Below, in pieces: positions 51,502 to 60,958 of a DNA stretch of 64,000 nt. The stretch is taken from positions 6,076,001-6,140,000 of the forward strand of contig OZ245874.1 in assembly GCA_965229335.1 (NCBI GenBank), given 5' to 3'. The stretch is from JAFKFH01 sp017307375 (GTDB taxonomy: Bacteria > Pseudomonadota > Alphaproteobacteria > Ferrovibrionales > Ferrovibrionaceae). Below the pieces are notes generated by a model that made no database searches, was not told the origin of the DNA, and saw only the letters and a program-made list of their open reading frames with translations. Position 1 is the stretch's first letter. The number at the start of each line of letters is the position of its first letter. Both the position numbers and the translations under genes were made by a program.

Positions 51502-52797
51502 TCAGTCCCAGAACGGGTCGCGCACCAGGATGGTGTCGTCGCGCTCGGGGCTGGTCGAGAGCAGCGCGACCCGCGCCCCGATCAGTTCCTCGATCCGCAC
51601 GATGTACTTGATCGCGGCGGCCGGCAGGTCGGCCCAGGAGCGCGCGCCCCGGGTCGAATCCTTCCAGCCCGGCAGCGTCTCGTAGACCGGCTCGACCCGG
51701 GCCTGGTCGGTCATGTTGGCCGGGAAGTAGTCGAGGACCTGGTCGCCGAGGCGATAGCCGACGCAGACCTTGAGTTCGTCCATGCCGTCGAGCACGTCGA
51801 GCTTGGTCAGCGCGATGCCGTCGATGCCGTTCAGGATCACCGACTGGCGCACCAGCACCGCGTCGAACCAGCCGCAGCGGCGGGCCCGGCCGGTGACCAC
51901 GCCGAACTCCTTGCCGCGCTCGCCGAGGCCGCGGCCGATCTCGTCGGTCAGCTCGGTCGGGAACGGCCCGCCGCCGACTCGCGTCGTGTAGGCCTTGACG
52001 ATGCCGAGCACATAGCCGACGCCGCGCGGCCCGATGCCCGCGCCGACGGCGGCGTTGCCGGCCATCGTGTTCGACGAGGTGACGTAGGGATAGGTGCCGT
52101 GATCGACGTCGAGCATCGCGCCCTGCGCACCCTCGAACAGGATGCGGCGGCCGTCGCGGCGGGCCTGGTCGAGGCAGCGCCAGACGATGTCGGCGAAGGG
52201 CAGGATCTTCGGCGCGATCGCCAGCAGATCGTTGATCAGCGCCTCGCGGTCGACCGCCGGCTGGCCCAGGCCCTGGCGCAGCGGATCGTGATGGGCCAGC
52301 AGGCTGTCGAGCTTGGCTTCGAGCGTCGCCCGGTCGGCCAGGTCGCACAGCCGCACCGCGCGCCGGCCGATCTTGTCCTCATAGGCAGGGCCGATGCCGC
52401 GGCGGGTCGTGCCGATCTTGACCGCCTTGCCCTCGGCATCCTCGCGGAAGCCGTCGAGTTCGCGATGCAGCGGCAGGATCAGCGGCACGTTGTCGGCGAT
52501 CTTCAGGGTTTCGGGCGTCACCGACACGCCCTGCGCCTTGATCTTCTCGACCTCGGCCAGGAAGGCCCAGGGGTCGAACACCACGCCGTTGCCGATGATC
52601 GACAGCTTGCCCGGCCGGACGACGCCGGAGGGCAGCAGCGACAGCTTGTAGGTCACGCCGTCGATGACGAGGGTGTGGCCGGCATTGTGGCCGCCCTGGA
52701 AACGCACGACGACATCGGCGCGCTGGCTCAGCCAGTCGACGATCTTGCCCTTGCCTTCGTCGCCCCACTGGGCGCCGACCACCGCGACATTGGTCAT
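51502..52797 (-). CDS. purA: Adenylosuccinate synthetase
   Basis: This 431-residue enzyme has the GTP-binding P-loop 'VVGAQWGDEGKGKIVDWLS', 'FQGGHNAGHTLV', 'TTRRGIGPAYEDKIGRRAVR' and 'SVILNGIDGIALTKLDVLDG'. It joins IMP and aspartate with GTP to make adenylosuccinate in AMP synthesis. It lies 37 bp after hisZ on the same strand and is probably co-transcribed. Confidence 0.97.
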   Translation of the reverse strand: MTNVAVVGAQWGDEGKGKIVDWLSQRADVVVRFQGGHNAGHTLVIDGVTYKLSLLPSGVVRPGKLSIIGNGVVFDPWAFLAEVEKIKAQGVSVTPETLKIADNVPLILPLHRELDGFREDAEGKAVKIGTTRRGIGPAYEDKIGRRAVRLCDLADRATLEAKLDSLLAHHDPLRQGLGQPAVDREALINDLLAIAPKILPFADIVWRCLDQARRDGRRILFEGAQGAMLDVDHGTYPYVTSSNTMAGNAAVGAGIGPRGVGYVLGIVKAYTTRVGGGPFPTELTDEIGRGLGERGKEFGVVTGRARRCGWFDAVLVRQSVILNGIDGIALTKLDVLDGMDELKVCVGYRLGDQVLDYFPANMTDQARVEPVYETLPGWKDSTRGARSWADLPAAAIKYIVRIEELIGARVALLSTSPERDDTILVRDPFWD

Positions 52798-52834
52798 GTC
52801 TTCAATTCCTGAAAGCTTGGATAGACTGAGGCGG

Positions 52835-54001
52835 TCAGACCGGTTCGACCCGGACGCCGGTGAACAGATGGGTGCAGTTGAGCCGGCGGGCCTCGGCGAG
52901 CGTGTCGGGCACGGGCTCCAGGCCCTGGATCGTGGTCCAGCCGTCGGCGCGCAGGTCGACCGCCTCGTCGCGCCGGGTACCGTAGGGCAGATAGACGCTC
53001 GGCCCCGGCTCGGCCGTGGGCAGGGCGCGCATCAGCGAATCGAGATAGAGCGTGAAGCCGGTAGCCGGCTCGGCCGAACCGGTCGCCGCCTCGGCCGTGT
53101 AGCGGCCGCCGCGGCCCAGCTCGCCCCGCACGCCCTTGGCGAACAGGGCAAAGCAGATGCCGGTCTGGTACTCGAAGCCGCGGAATTCGCTGGGATCGAC
53201 CGTGACCTGCAGCGCCGGGGCGACCGCCTTGATCGCGACGACCAGTTCGCTCAGCTCGCGCACCAGGAACGCCGCCTCGCCCGGCAGGTCGAGACGGTCG
53301 AGGGCGTGGATCGCATATTCGGCCGGCCCGGCCGACTGCATCAGCTTGATCAGCAGCGCCGCGTCCTGGCCGGCGACTTCGCGCAGGCCGACGGCATCCT
53401 TGCGGTCGAGGGCCTTGCGCGATTCCTCGGCGTGGACCGGGTCCATGCCCAGCCCGGCGCAGACCGCCGGCACCAGCCGCGGATGGGTCAGGTCGATCGA
53501 CAGGTCGGTGACGCCGAGGCCCACCAGTTCCTCGGCCGCGAGCAACACGACCTCGGCATCGGCGGTCAGCGCCGCGCTGCCGATCAGCTCGACGCCGACC
53601 TGGGCGAACTGGCGTTCGGGGCGCAGCTGGCTGCCGCGCACGCGCAGCACCTGGCCGGCATAGGAAAGGCGCAGCGGGCGCGGTTCGTTCTGCAGCCGGG
53701 TGGCGGCGATACGGGCCACCTGCGGCGTCGTATCGGTGCGCAGCCCCATCATCCGCTGGGACACCGGGTCCATCAGGCGGAACATCTGGCTGGTCAGGCC
53801 CTTGCCGGCCCCGGCCAGCAGCGTGTCCTCGAATTCGATCAGCGGCGGCTTGACCCGGCGGTAGCCCTGGCGGGCGAACCCGGCCAGCAACCGCTCGGTC
53901 ACCGCCGCCTCGAAACCGGCACGCGGGGGCAGGACGTCGCGCAAGCCAGCCGGCAGCAGGCCGGCAGCTTGATCTACGGCAGCAGAAGTCGTGTCTATCA
54001 T
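52835..54001 (-). CDS. hisZ: ATP phosphoribosyltransferase regulatory subunit HisZ
   Basis: This 388-residue protein has a class II aminoacyl-tRNA-synthetase-like core ('LLAGFARQGYRRVKPPLIEFEDTLL', 'FRLMDPVSQRMMGLRTDTTPQVARIAATRL', 'GFTLYLDSLMRAL'). It lacks the anticodon-binding domain of HisRS. HisZ activates the short form of HisG, the first step of histidine synthesis; hisG itself is not in the window. The hisZ-purA pairing is common in Rhodospirillales. Confidence 0.93.
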   Translation of the reverse strand: MIDTTSAAVDQAAGLLPAGLRDVLPPRAGFEAAVTERLLAGFARQGYRRVKPPLIEFEDTLLAGAGKGLTSQMFRLMDPVSQRMMGLRTDTTPQVARIAATRLQNEPRPLRLSYAGQVLRVRGSQLRPERQFAQVGVELIGSAALTADAEVVLLAAEELVGLGVTDLSIDLTHPRLVPAVCAGLGMDPVHAEESRKALDRKDAVGLREVAGQDAALLIKLMQSAGPAEYAIHALDRLDLPGEAAFLVRELSELVVAIKAVAPALQVTVDPSEFRGFEYQTGICFALFAKGVRGELGRGGRYTAEAATGSAEPATGFTLYLDSLMRALPTAEPGPSVYLPYGTRRDEAVDLRADGWTTIQGLEPVPDTLAEARRLNCTHLFTGVRVEPV

Positions 54002-54042
54002 GGCGGTGACCGTTTAAATCATGAATCGGGACCGCCGCCAAT

Positions 54043-55887
54043 CTAGAACTGGCTGAAGCGGGCGATCGGCAGCTTCTGACCGTTGGGCAGGGTCAGCGTG
54101 CCGGTGGTCGTCGAGGTGAACTGGACCGCGATCCGGCCCATCGGCGTCGAGGCGGTCGGCGGGCGATAGGTGCCCGACATCGGCTGGCCGCCGGCGAATT
54201 CGGTCAGATCGCCCTCGTAGAGCGTGGTCGAGGCCATCGCCCCGTTGCTGGTGTACCAGACCGGGCTGCCGGTATCGCGATACATGTAGGCGGCCAGGAA
54301 CATCTGGCTGCCCTGCACCTCCATGAAATAGCCGCTGCCCCCCTGGCTCGGGGTCCACCACCAGCCGGCCTCGGGACTGCCGGTCGCGGGTGCCGTCACG
54401 GCGGGGCTGGCAAATCCGTAGCGGACGATCGGCATCGTGCCGCCGGCCCAGCTGAGAACACCCGAGGTCGGGGTGTCGAAGGTCAGGCTGACGGTGCCGG
54501 CCGGGCTGCCGGTCGCCGCCGGCTGATAGCTGCCGCCCAGCGTCTGGCCCGCCCGGTAATGCTGCAACGTGCTGGTGAAACTGCCGTTGGCCACGCCGCC
54601 GTCGGCCACGACCCAGTCGGCCGCCCCGGCCTCGTCGTAGAGGAAGCCGGCGAAGAAGGCGCGGCCGTTGCGCACCTCGAGGCTGAAGCCGCGGCCGCCT
54701 TCGTTCGGATTCCACCACCAGCCCGAGGCGGGTGTCACCCCGGCGGTCGGCACGCCGACGGTGAAGGCATGGCTGTAGAGCCGCCCCTGATAGGCCACGT
54801 CGATTCGCCAGGTGCCGACCGAGGCCGTGGTCGGCAGGGTGTAGTACCAGTAGCGATAGGCGGCATCGTAGGTCTCCGTGGCCTGATAGAGCCACGAGGC
54901 GAAGACCCGTCCATCCGGCCGGTAGACCGTGTAGACCGCCTGCTGGCCGGCCTGCTGGTCCTGGAAATAGGTATAGAAATAGACCCTGGCGCCGATCGCG
55001 AAATTGTCGGAGAGATTGGTCTGTTCGGGCGTCGCGCAGCTCGGGAAGACCGCCGGCGCCGAATGGGTGGAAAGCTTGTTGATCCGGCTGTCGCGATAAG
55101 GCGGCTGCACCGCCCACAGCGACGTGCCGGGATTGCACGCGCCGGTGAAGGGGTCGACGACCCGGTCGGCGGCATCGCGCAGCTCGAAATGAAGATGCGG
55201 CGCCGTCGACGAGCCGGACGAGCCGACGACGCCGAGATATTCGCCCTGGGCGACCCGCTCGCCGACCGCCTTCGCCGTGATCGTGTCCGCCTTGAAATGA
55301 TAGTAGGACGCGGTCAGGCCGTCGTCATGGCGCACCAGGACGCGGTTGGCCGGCTTGTCGCCCATCGTGCAGGAGCGATCGTCGTAGCCATCGGCCTTGA
55401 AGACGATGACGCCGGACTGCGCCGCGACCGCCTGGATCTCGCTGCGCTCGAAGCGCGCCCAGGGAAACGGCCAGATCGAGATGTCGGTGCCGGCATGGCC
55501 CGAGGTCGCGCTGTCGTAGCTGCGCGTGCCGCAATTGTAGTCCTGCAGCAGGTTGGGGCCGCGCGCGTCGTGGTCGACAAAATTATAGAGGGCGTAATAG
55601 CCGTAGTCGGCAACACCCGGCGCCGGGCGCAGCGGCCACGTGTAGCCGCCCGGCGTGGCCTTCGAATCGCGTGCTGGCAGGCGGCCATCCGCCCGCAGGC
55701 GCACGACCGCATCGGCCGCCGCCCGGCGATCCTGCGCCTGCAGCGCCTCGTCGACATGCTCCTCCGGCATCGGCACGGCGCCCCCGAAGGGCCCGAAGAT
55801 CTCGACGGCTTCTTCCGCGCGCGAGGACACGGCAAGGCTGAATAGCAGCGCACCGGCGAGCAGGCCGGCTGTCCAGGTCTTGATCAT
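54043..55887 (-). CDS. Exported M23-family peptidase with two C-terminal GWWW repeats
   Basis: This 614-residue protein has a Sec signal (residues ~1-24, 'TAGLLAGALLFSLAVSSRAEE'). Its LytM/M23 zinc peptidase domain carries 'GHAGTDIS' (H-x3-D) and 'TAPHLHFELRDA' (HxH) at about residues 145-235. A beta-sandwich-like linker follows, then two tandem repeats of about 110 residues, each opening 'GWWWNPNEGGRGFSLEV' or 'GWWWTPSQGGSGYFMEV' and ending in a 'YRAGQTLGGSY' / 'YEGDLTEFAGG'-type segment. M23 enzymes cut peptidoglycan cross-links. The repeats may bind the cell surface. The start at 55887 fits the leader. Confidence 0.85.
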   Translation of the reverse strand: MIKTWTAGLLAGALLFSLAVSSRAEEAVEIFGPFGGAVPMPEEHVDEALQAQDRRAAADAVVRLRADGRLPARDSKATPGGYTWPLRPAPGVADYGYYALYNFVDHDARGPNLLQDYNCGTRSYDSATSGHAGTDISIWPFPWARFERSEIQAVAAQSGVIVFKADGYDDRSCTMGDKPANRVLVRHDDGLTASYYHFKADTITAKAVGERVAQGEYLGVVGSSGSSTAPHLHFELRDAADRVVDPFTGACNPGTSLWAVQPPYRDSRINKLSTHSAPAVFPSCATPEQTNLSDNFAIGARVYFYTYFQDQQAGQQAVYTVYRPDGRVFASWLYQATETYDAAYRYWYYTLPTTASVGTWRIDVAYQGRLYSHAFTVGVPTAGVTPASGWWWNPNEGGRGFSLEVRNGRAFFAGFLYDEAGAADWVVADGGVANGSFTSTLQHYRAGQTLGGSYQPAATGSPAGTVSLTFDTPTSGVLSWAGGTMPIVRYGFASPAVTAPATGSPEAGWWWTPSQGGSGYFMEVQGSQMFLAAYMYRDTGSPVWYTSNGAMASTTLYEGDLTEFAGGQPMSGTYRPPTASTPMGRIAVQFTSTTTGTLTLPNGQKLPIARFSQF

Positions 55888-55999
55888 GAGGTCCGTCTCG
55901 GAGCGGCGGAAGGGCGGGAACCGGATGCAAGCCCGATGACGCATCTGGCTTGCATCGCGACCCTAGCAGAACTACCGCCGGAAGGAGAAGATCCGTTGT

Positions 56000-57424
56000 T
56001 CAGGCCAACGCGATCCGCAAGACGTTGGTCGCCCCCGGCGTGCCGAACGGAACCCCGGCCGTGATCACGATCTTGTCGCCGTCGCCGGCAAAGCCGGAGC
56101 GCTTGGCGGCGCGGCGGGCCTTGTCGATCATCTCGGCGAAATCCTTGATGTCCTCGGCGACCACCGGGTGCACGCCCCAGACCACGGCCAACCGCCGGGC
56201 GGCGGCCTGCGATTCGGAGAGCGAGATGATCGGCACCGCCGGCCGCTCGCGCGCGACCCGCAGCGTCGTCGACCCCGAGGTGGTGAAGGTCACGATCGCC
56301 TTGGCGGCCACGGTATGGGCGACCTGGGCGGCGGCGGCCGAGATCGCGTCCGATGCCGTCGCCTCCGGCATCTGGTGCGTCGCATCGAGAAGCTGGCGGT
56401 AGAGCGGATCGCGTTCGACCGAGGCGATGATGCGCTGCATCATGGTCACCGCCTCGACCGGGAAGGCGCCCGAGGCGGTCTCGGCCGACAGCATCACCGC
56501 GTCGGCGCCGTCATAGACCGCGGTGGCCACGTCCGAGGCCTCGGCACGGGTCGGCGTCGGGGCATGAATCATCGATTCGAGCATCTGGGTGGCGACGACG
56601 ACCGGCTTGCCCGCCTGGCGGCAGGCCCGCACGATGCGCTTCTGCAGCACCGGCACTTCTTCCGGCGCCATCTCGACCCCGAGATCGCCGCGCGCCACCA
56701 TGACCGCGTCGGCCTGCTCGACGATCGCGTCGAGCTCGGTGATCGCCGACGGCTTTTCCAGCTTGGCCAGCAGCGCGGCGCGGCTGCCGATCATCAGCTT
56801 GCGCGCCTCGGCCAGATCGTCGGGGCGCTGGACGAAGGACAGCGCGATCCAGTCGGCGCCAAGGTCGAGCGCCACGGCGAGATCGCGCCGGTCCTTGTCG
56901 CTCAGCGCCGACAGCGGCAGCACGACGCCGGGGACGTTGACGCCCTTGCGGTCGGACAACAGGCCGCCGACGACGACCCGGGTGACGGCGTGGTCCTTGG
57001 CGCAGGTCTCGACCTGCAGCCGGATGCGCCCGTCGTCGAGCAGGAGTTCGGCGCCCGGCTTCAGCGCCTTGAAGATTTCCGGATGCGGCAGGTTGACGCG
57101 CGCAGCACTGCCCGGCTTCTGGTCGAGATCGAGGCGGAAGGTCGCGCCGGTGGCCAGCAGGGCCGGCCCGCCGGCGAAGGTGCCGACCCGCAGCTTCGGC
57201 CCCTGCAGGTCGGCCAGGATGCCGAGGGGGCGGCCGATCTCGGCCTCGACCGCGCGCACCATCGTCGCACGGGCCCGATGGTCGTCGGGCGTGCCATGGC
57301 TGAAATTGAAGCGGAACAGGTCGGCCCCGGCCTCGGCCAGGGCGCGGATGACCTCGACCGTCGAGGAGGCGGGGCCGAGGGTCGCGACGATCTTGGCTGC
57401 CGACTGGCGGGCACGGACGCTCAT
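56000..57424 (-). CDS. pyk: Pyruvate kinase
   Basis: This 474-residue glycolytic enzyme has 'KIVATLGPASSTVEVIRALAEAGADLFRFNFSHG', the active-site Lys region 'ALLAKLEKPSAITELDAIVEQADAVMVARGDLGVEMAPEEVPVLQKRIVRACR' and 'KPVVVATQMLESMIHAPTPTRAEASDVATAVYDGADAVMLSAETASG'. It converts phosphoenolpyruvate and ADP to pyruvate and ATP. A 112-bp gap separates it from the M23 gene, with nothing notable in it. Confidence 0.96.
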   Translation of the reverse strand: MSVRARQSAAKIVATLGPASSTVEVIRALAEAGADLFRFNFSHGTPDDHRARATMVRAVEAEIGRPLGILADLQGPKLRVGTFAGGPALLATGATFRLDLDQKPGSAARVNLPHPEIFKALKPGAELLLDDGRIRLQVETCAKDHAVTRVVVGGLLSDRKGVNVPGVVLPLSALSDKDRRDLAVALDLGADWIALSFVQRPDDLAEARKLMIGSRAALLAKLEKPSAITELDAIVEQADAVMVARGDLGVEMAPEEVPVLQKRIVRACRQAGKPVVVATQMLESMIHAPTPTRAEASDVATAVYDGADAVMLSAETASGAFPVEAVTMMQRIIASVERDPLYRQLLDATHQMPEATASDAISAAAAQVAHTVAAKAIVTFTTSGSTTLRVARERPAVPIISLSESQAAARRLAVVWGVHPVVAEDIKDFAEMIDKARRAAKRSGFAGDGDKIVITAGVPFGTPGATNVLRIALA

Positions 57425-57519
57425 GCTGCGCCCCGGTCGTTGTTGCTTCTCATATCGGCCATCCTCCCTGGGCGCGGCGCCGTCCCGCAGGGTGGCGGGG
57501 GTCGGCGGCACGACAGCAA

Positions 57520-57547
57520 ACGGGGCGGCCGTCACCGGCCGCCCCGT
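57520..57547 (-). terminator. Hairpin terminator after serA
   Basis: Perfect 12-bp arms ACGGGGCGGCCG/CGGCCGCCCCGT with a 4-base loop lie 27 bp beyond the serA stop on the minus strand, followed by a short T-run (TTTG). It separates serC-serA from the pyruvate kinase gene. Confidence 0.75.
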
Positions 57548-57573
57548 CTCAGTCTGGCACAAAGAAATGACGA

Positions 57574-59175
57574 TCAGAAGCGCAGATGCTTGACCTGCTG
57601 GACGCTCGGCAGCTGGCCGATGCGCGCCAGCACCGCTTCCGGCACCTCGCCATCGACCTCGACCAGGGCGATCGCGTCCTGGCCCGGGCCGGAACGGCCG
57701 AGGTGGAAGGTCGCGATGTTGATGCCGGCATCGCCCAGCACGGTGCCCAGCCGGCCGATGAAGCCCGGCTTGTCCTCGTTGGTCACATAGAGCATGTGCG
57801 GGCCCATCTCGGCCTCGACCTTGATGCCCTTGATCCCGACCAGGCGCGGCTTCTCGTCGGCGAACAGCGTGCCCGAGACGTCGCGGGTGCGGCGCTCGGT
57901 CTCGATCGTCACCTTGATCAGCGTCTGATAGTCGCTCTGCCGCTCGTGCTTGACCTCGGAGACGTCGATATTGCGCTCCTTGGCCACTACGGGCGCGTTG
58001 ACCATGTTGACCGAGTCCATCAGCGGCGACAGCAGGCCCTGCAGCACGATGGCGGTCAGCGGCCGGGTGTTGAGGCTGGCAGCGTGGCCCTCGTACTCGA
58101 TCGTAACCTTCTTGATGCCGGTCTCGGTGACCTGGCCGACGAAGGCGCCGAGATGCTCGGCCAGCTTCATGTAGGGCTTCAGCCGCGGGGCTTCCTCGGC
58201 GGTCACCGACGGCATGTTGATCGCGTTGGTCACCGCGCCGAGCAGCAGGTAGTCCGACATCTGCTGGGCGACCTGCAGCGCCACGTTCTCCTGCGCCTCG
58301 GCGGTCGAGGCGCCGAGATGCGGGGTCGCGATCAGGCGGGGATGGCCGAACAGGATGTTCTGCTTGGCCGGCTCGACCAGGAAGACGTCGAGGGCAGCGC
58401 CCGCGACATGGCCGGAATCGAGCGCATCCTTCAGGTCGGCCTCGACCACCAGGCCGCCGCGGGCGCAGTTGACGATGCGCACGCCGGGCTTGCACTTGGC
58501 GAAGGCCGCCTTGTCCAGCACGTTGCGGGTCTGCTCGGTCAGCGGGGTGTGCAGGCTGATGAAGTCGGCACGGGCCAGCAGTTCGTCCAGGTCGACCTTC
58601 TCGACGCCGATCGACTTGGCGCGCTCGGGCGACAGGAACGGGTCGAAGGCGATGACCCGCATCTTCAGGCCCTGCGCGCGGTCGGCCACGATCGAGCCGA
58701 TGTTGCCGCAGCCGATGATGCCCAGCACCTTCGAATAGAGCTCGGTGCCCATGAAGCGGTTCTTTTCCCACTTGCCCGCCTGGGTCGAGTGGTCGGCCTG
58801 CGGGATCTCGCGGGCCAGCGCCATCATCATCGCGATCGCATGCTCGGCGGTGGTGATCGAATTGCCGAACGGGGTGTTCATCACGCAGACGCCACGGGCG
58901 GTGGCGGCGGGGATGTCGATGTTGTCGACGCCGATGCCGGCGCGGCCGACGACGCGCAGGCGCTTGGCGGTCTCGACCACCTTGGCGGTGATCTTGGTGG
59001 CCGAACGCACGGCGATGCCGTCATACTGGTCGCAGACCGTCAGCAGCTCTTCCGGCTTCATGCCGGGCTTCAGGTCGACCTCGATCCCGCGCTCCTTGAA
59101 GATGTCGACGGCAGCGGGGGACAGTTCGTCGGCGATCAGGACCTTGACCGCCGACGTCTTTTGCGTCTTGCGCAT
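57574..59175 (-). CDS. serA: D-3-phosphoglycerate dehydrogenase
   Basis: This 533-residue long-form enzyme has an N-terminal 2-hydroxyacid dehydrogenase unit ('VLIADELSPAAVDIFKERGIEVD', Rossmann 'GIIGCGNIGSIVADRAQGLKMRVIAFDPF', 'LGASTAEAQENVALQVA' with the catalytic His). An intervening ASB domain and a C-terminal ACT domain follow ('KPGFIGRLGTVLGDAGINIATFHLGR'). It oxidises 3-phosphoglycerate in serine synthesis; the ACT domain usually senses serine. It follows serC by 16 bp. Confidence 0.96.
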   Translation of the reverse strand: MRKTQKTSAVKVLIADELSPAAVDIFKERGIEVDLKPGMKPEELLTVCDQYDGIAVRSATKITAKVVETAKRLRVVGRAGIGVDNIDIPAATARGVCVMNTPFGNSITTAEHAIAMMMALAREIPQADHSTQAGKWEKNRFMGTELYSKVLGIIGCGNIGSIVADRAQGLKMRVIAFDPFLSPERAKSIGVEKVDLDELLARADFISLHTPLTEQTRNVLDKAAFAKCKPGVRIVNCARGGLVVEADLKDALDSGHVAGAALDVFLVEPAKQNILFGHPRLIATPHLGASTAEAQENVALQVAQQMSDYLLLGAVTNAINMPSVTAEEAPRLKPYMKLAEHLGAFVGQVTETGIKKVTIEYEGHAASLNTRPLTAIVLQGLLSPLMDSVNMVNAPVVAKERNIDVSEVKHERQSDYQTLIKVTIETERRTRDVSGTLFADEKPRLVGIKGIKVEAEMGPHMLYVTNEDKPGFIGRLGTVLGDAGINIATFHLGRSGPGQDAIALVEVDGEVPEAVLARIGQLPSVQQVKHLRF

Positions 59176-59191
59176 GAATTCAATCCTTCGT

Positions 59192-60361
59192 TCAGGCCGC
59201 GGCGGGCTTGTAGCCGGCCTTGGTCTCGGCGTAGGCCCAGTCGAGCCAGGGCAGCAGCGCCTTGATATTGGCGGGGTCGACGGTCGCCCCGGCCCAGATG
59301 CGGAAACCGGCCGGCGCGTCGCGATAGGCGCCGATGTCGTAGGCCACGGCTTCCTTGTCGAGCAGCGCGACCACCGCCTTGCAGACGGCGTCCCGGTCCT
59401 TCTCGCCCAGGGCGGTGAACCAGGGGTCGACGACCTTCAGGCAGACCGAGGTGGTCGAGCGGATCGCGGGTTCGTCGGCCAGGTTCTTGATCCAGGACGA
59501 CGCCGCGGTCCAGGCGTCGATCGCCGCGAAGCTCTCGGCCGAGCGCGCGATGGTGGCCTTGAGACCGCCGATGCCCTCGACCCAGGCCAGGCCGTCCAGC
59601 ACGTCCTCGACGCACAGCATCGACGGGGTGTTGATCGTCTCGCCCTTGAAGATGCCCTCGATCAGCTTGCCGTCCTTGGACATGCGGAAGATCTTGGGGA
59701 TCGGCCAGGCCGGATTGTAGGTCTCGAGCCGCCTGGCGGCACGCGGGCTCAGGACGATCATCCCATGGCCGCCCTCGCCGCCCAGGACCTTCTGCCAGGA
59801 CCAGGTGACGACGTCGAGCTTCGACCAGGGCATGTCGTAGGCGAACACGGCCGAAGTGGCGTCGCAGATCACCAGGCCGTCATGGTCGGCCGGGATCCAG
59901 TCGCCGTCGGGCACGCGCACGCCCGAGGTCGTGCCGTTCCAGGTGAAGACGACGTCGCGCGAGAAATCGACCTTCGACAGGTCGGGGATCTGGCCGTACC
60001 CGGCCTTGATCACCCGGGTGTCGGCGAGCTTGAGTTCCTTGGTCGCGTCGCCGGCCCAGCCGGAACCGAAGCTTTCCCAGGCCAGCACGTCGACGCCGCG
60101 CTCGCCCAGCAGCGACCACATCGCCATCTCGACGGCACCGGTGTCGGAGGCCGGCACGATGCCGATACGGTAGTCGGCGGGAATGCCGAGGATCTTGCGA
60201 TGATCCTCGATCACCTTGGCCAGGCGTGCCTTCGGCTCCTTCGCGCGATGCGAACGGCCGACCATGGCGTTTTCGAGGAGTGCGGGGGTCCAGCCAGGGC
60301 GCTTGGCGCAGGGACCGGACGAGAAATGCGCGACCGCGGGTCGCGTAGCAGGCTTTGTCAT
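59192..60361 (-). CDS. serC: Phosphoserine aminotransferase
   Basis: This 389-residue PLP enzyme of the alphaproteobacterial/archaeal SerC branch has 'FSSGPCAKRPGW', 'IGIVPASDTGAVEMAMWSLLG', 'NGTTSGVRVPDGDWIP' and the cofactor Lys in 'WSWQKVLGGEGGHGMIVLSPRA'. It converts phosphohydroxypyruvate to phosphoserine. It is the first gene of the serC-serA operon, with a good promoter at 60418-60446. Confidence 0.96.
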   Translation of the reverse strand: MTKPATRPAVAHFSSGPCAKRPGWTPALLENAMVGRSHRAKEPKARLAKVIEDHRKILGIPADYRIGIVPASDTGAVEMAMWSLLGERGVDVLAWESFGSGWAGDATKELKLADTRVIKAGYGQIPDLSKVDFSRDVVFTWNGTTSGVRVPDGDWIPADHDGLVICDATSAVFAYDMPWSKLDVVTWSWQKVLGGEGGHGMIVLSPRAARRLETYNPAWPIPKIFRMSKDGKLIEGIFKGETINTPSMLCVEDVLDGLAWVEGIGGLKATIARSAESFAAIDAWTAASSWIKNLADEPAIRSTTSVCLKVVDPWFTALGEKDRDAVCKAVVALLDKEAVAYDIGAYRDAPAGFRIWAGATVDPANIKALLPWLDWAYAETKAGYKPAAA

Positions 60362-60417
60362 GTAGCTTACCCTTCCAGATAAGGCGCGCCCCGTTGGGGA
60401 GGCGTGTCCCGCCGCGG

Positions 60418-60446
60418 ATAAGACAGAACCACCGGCTTGTTGTCAA
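60418..60446 (-). promoter_or_regulatory. Sigma-70-type promoter of serC-serA
   Basis: On the minus strand TTGACA (60446-60441) is followed after 17 bases by TCTTAT (60423-60418), about 55 bp before the serC ATG. This is an exact -35 and a close -10 match with ideal spacing. Confidence 0.7.
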
Positions 60447-60455
60447 CCGACGTTT

Positions 60456-60923
60456 TTATGGCACCGGCGCGACGATCATCCGGCGGTAGACGACGAAGCC
60501 AGACTTCTCGGCAACCTGGTCGTAGAGCCGCATCGCCGCCGCATTGGTCTCGTGGGTCTGCCAGTAGACCCTGGGAATGCCGGCCTTGGCCGCCTCGCCA
60601 TAGACCGCTTCGATCAGCGCCCGGCCGACGCCCTTGCCGCGGGCGGCGGCCACGGTGAACAGGTCCTGCAGATAGCAGGACGGCTGCAGGGCGATCGTCG
60701 ACCGATGGAACAGGTAGTGGACAAGGCCGAGGATCTGGCCGTCCTGCTCGGCCACCAGCGCCCACATCGGCTCATAGGCATCGAAGAACCGTGCCCAGGT
60801 GGCGCGCGTGATCTCGGGCGCCAGCGCGGTCTCGCCCGACCGGCCGTAGAACGCGTTGTAGCCATCCCACAACGGCAGCCAGGAATCGAAGTCGTCGCGA
60901 CGGACGGGGCGGACGATCAGCAT
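60456..60923 (-). CDS. GNAT family N-acetyltransferase
   Basis: This 155-residue GCN5-related acetyltransferase has the acetyl-CoA pyrophosphate loop in 'YLQDLFTVAAARGKGVGRALIEAVY' (Q/RxxGxG/A: 'RGKGVGRA') and a C-terminal 'INAAAMRLYDQV'-type helix ('TNAAAMRLYDQVAEKSGFVVYRR'). The substrate cannot be told. It lies between the livF-type gene and serC, on the same strand as both. Confidence 0.9.
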   Translation of the reverse strand: MLIVRPVRRDDFDSWLPLWDGYNAFYGRSGETALAPEITRATWARFFDAYEPMWALVAEQDGQILGLVHYLFHRSTIALQPSCYLQDLFTVAAARGKGVGRALIEAVYGEAAKAGIPRVYWQTHETNAAAMRLYDQVAEKSGFVVYRRMIVAPVP

Positions 60924-60958
60924 GACTTCTCCGACATTGATGAGAATATGATCTTACC

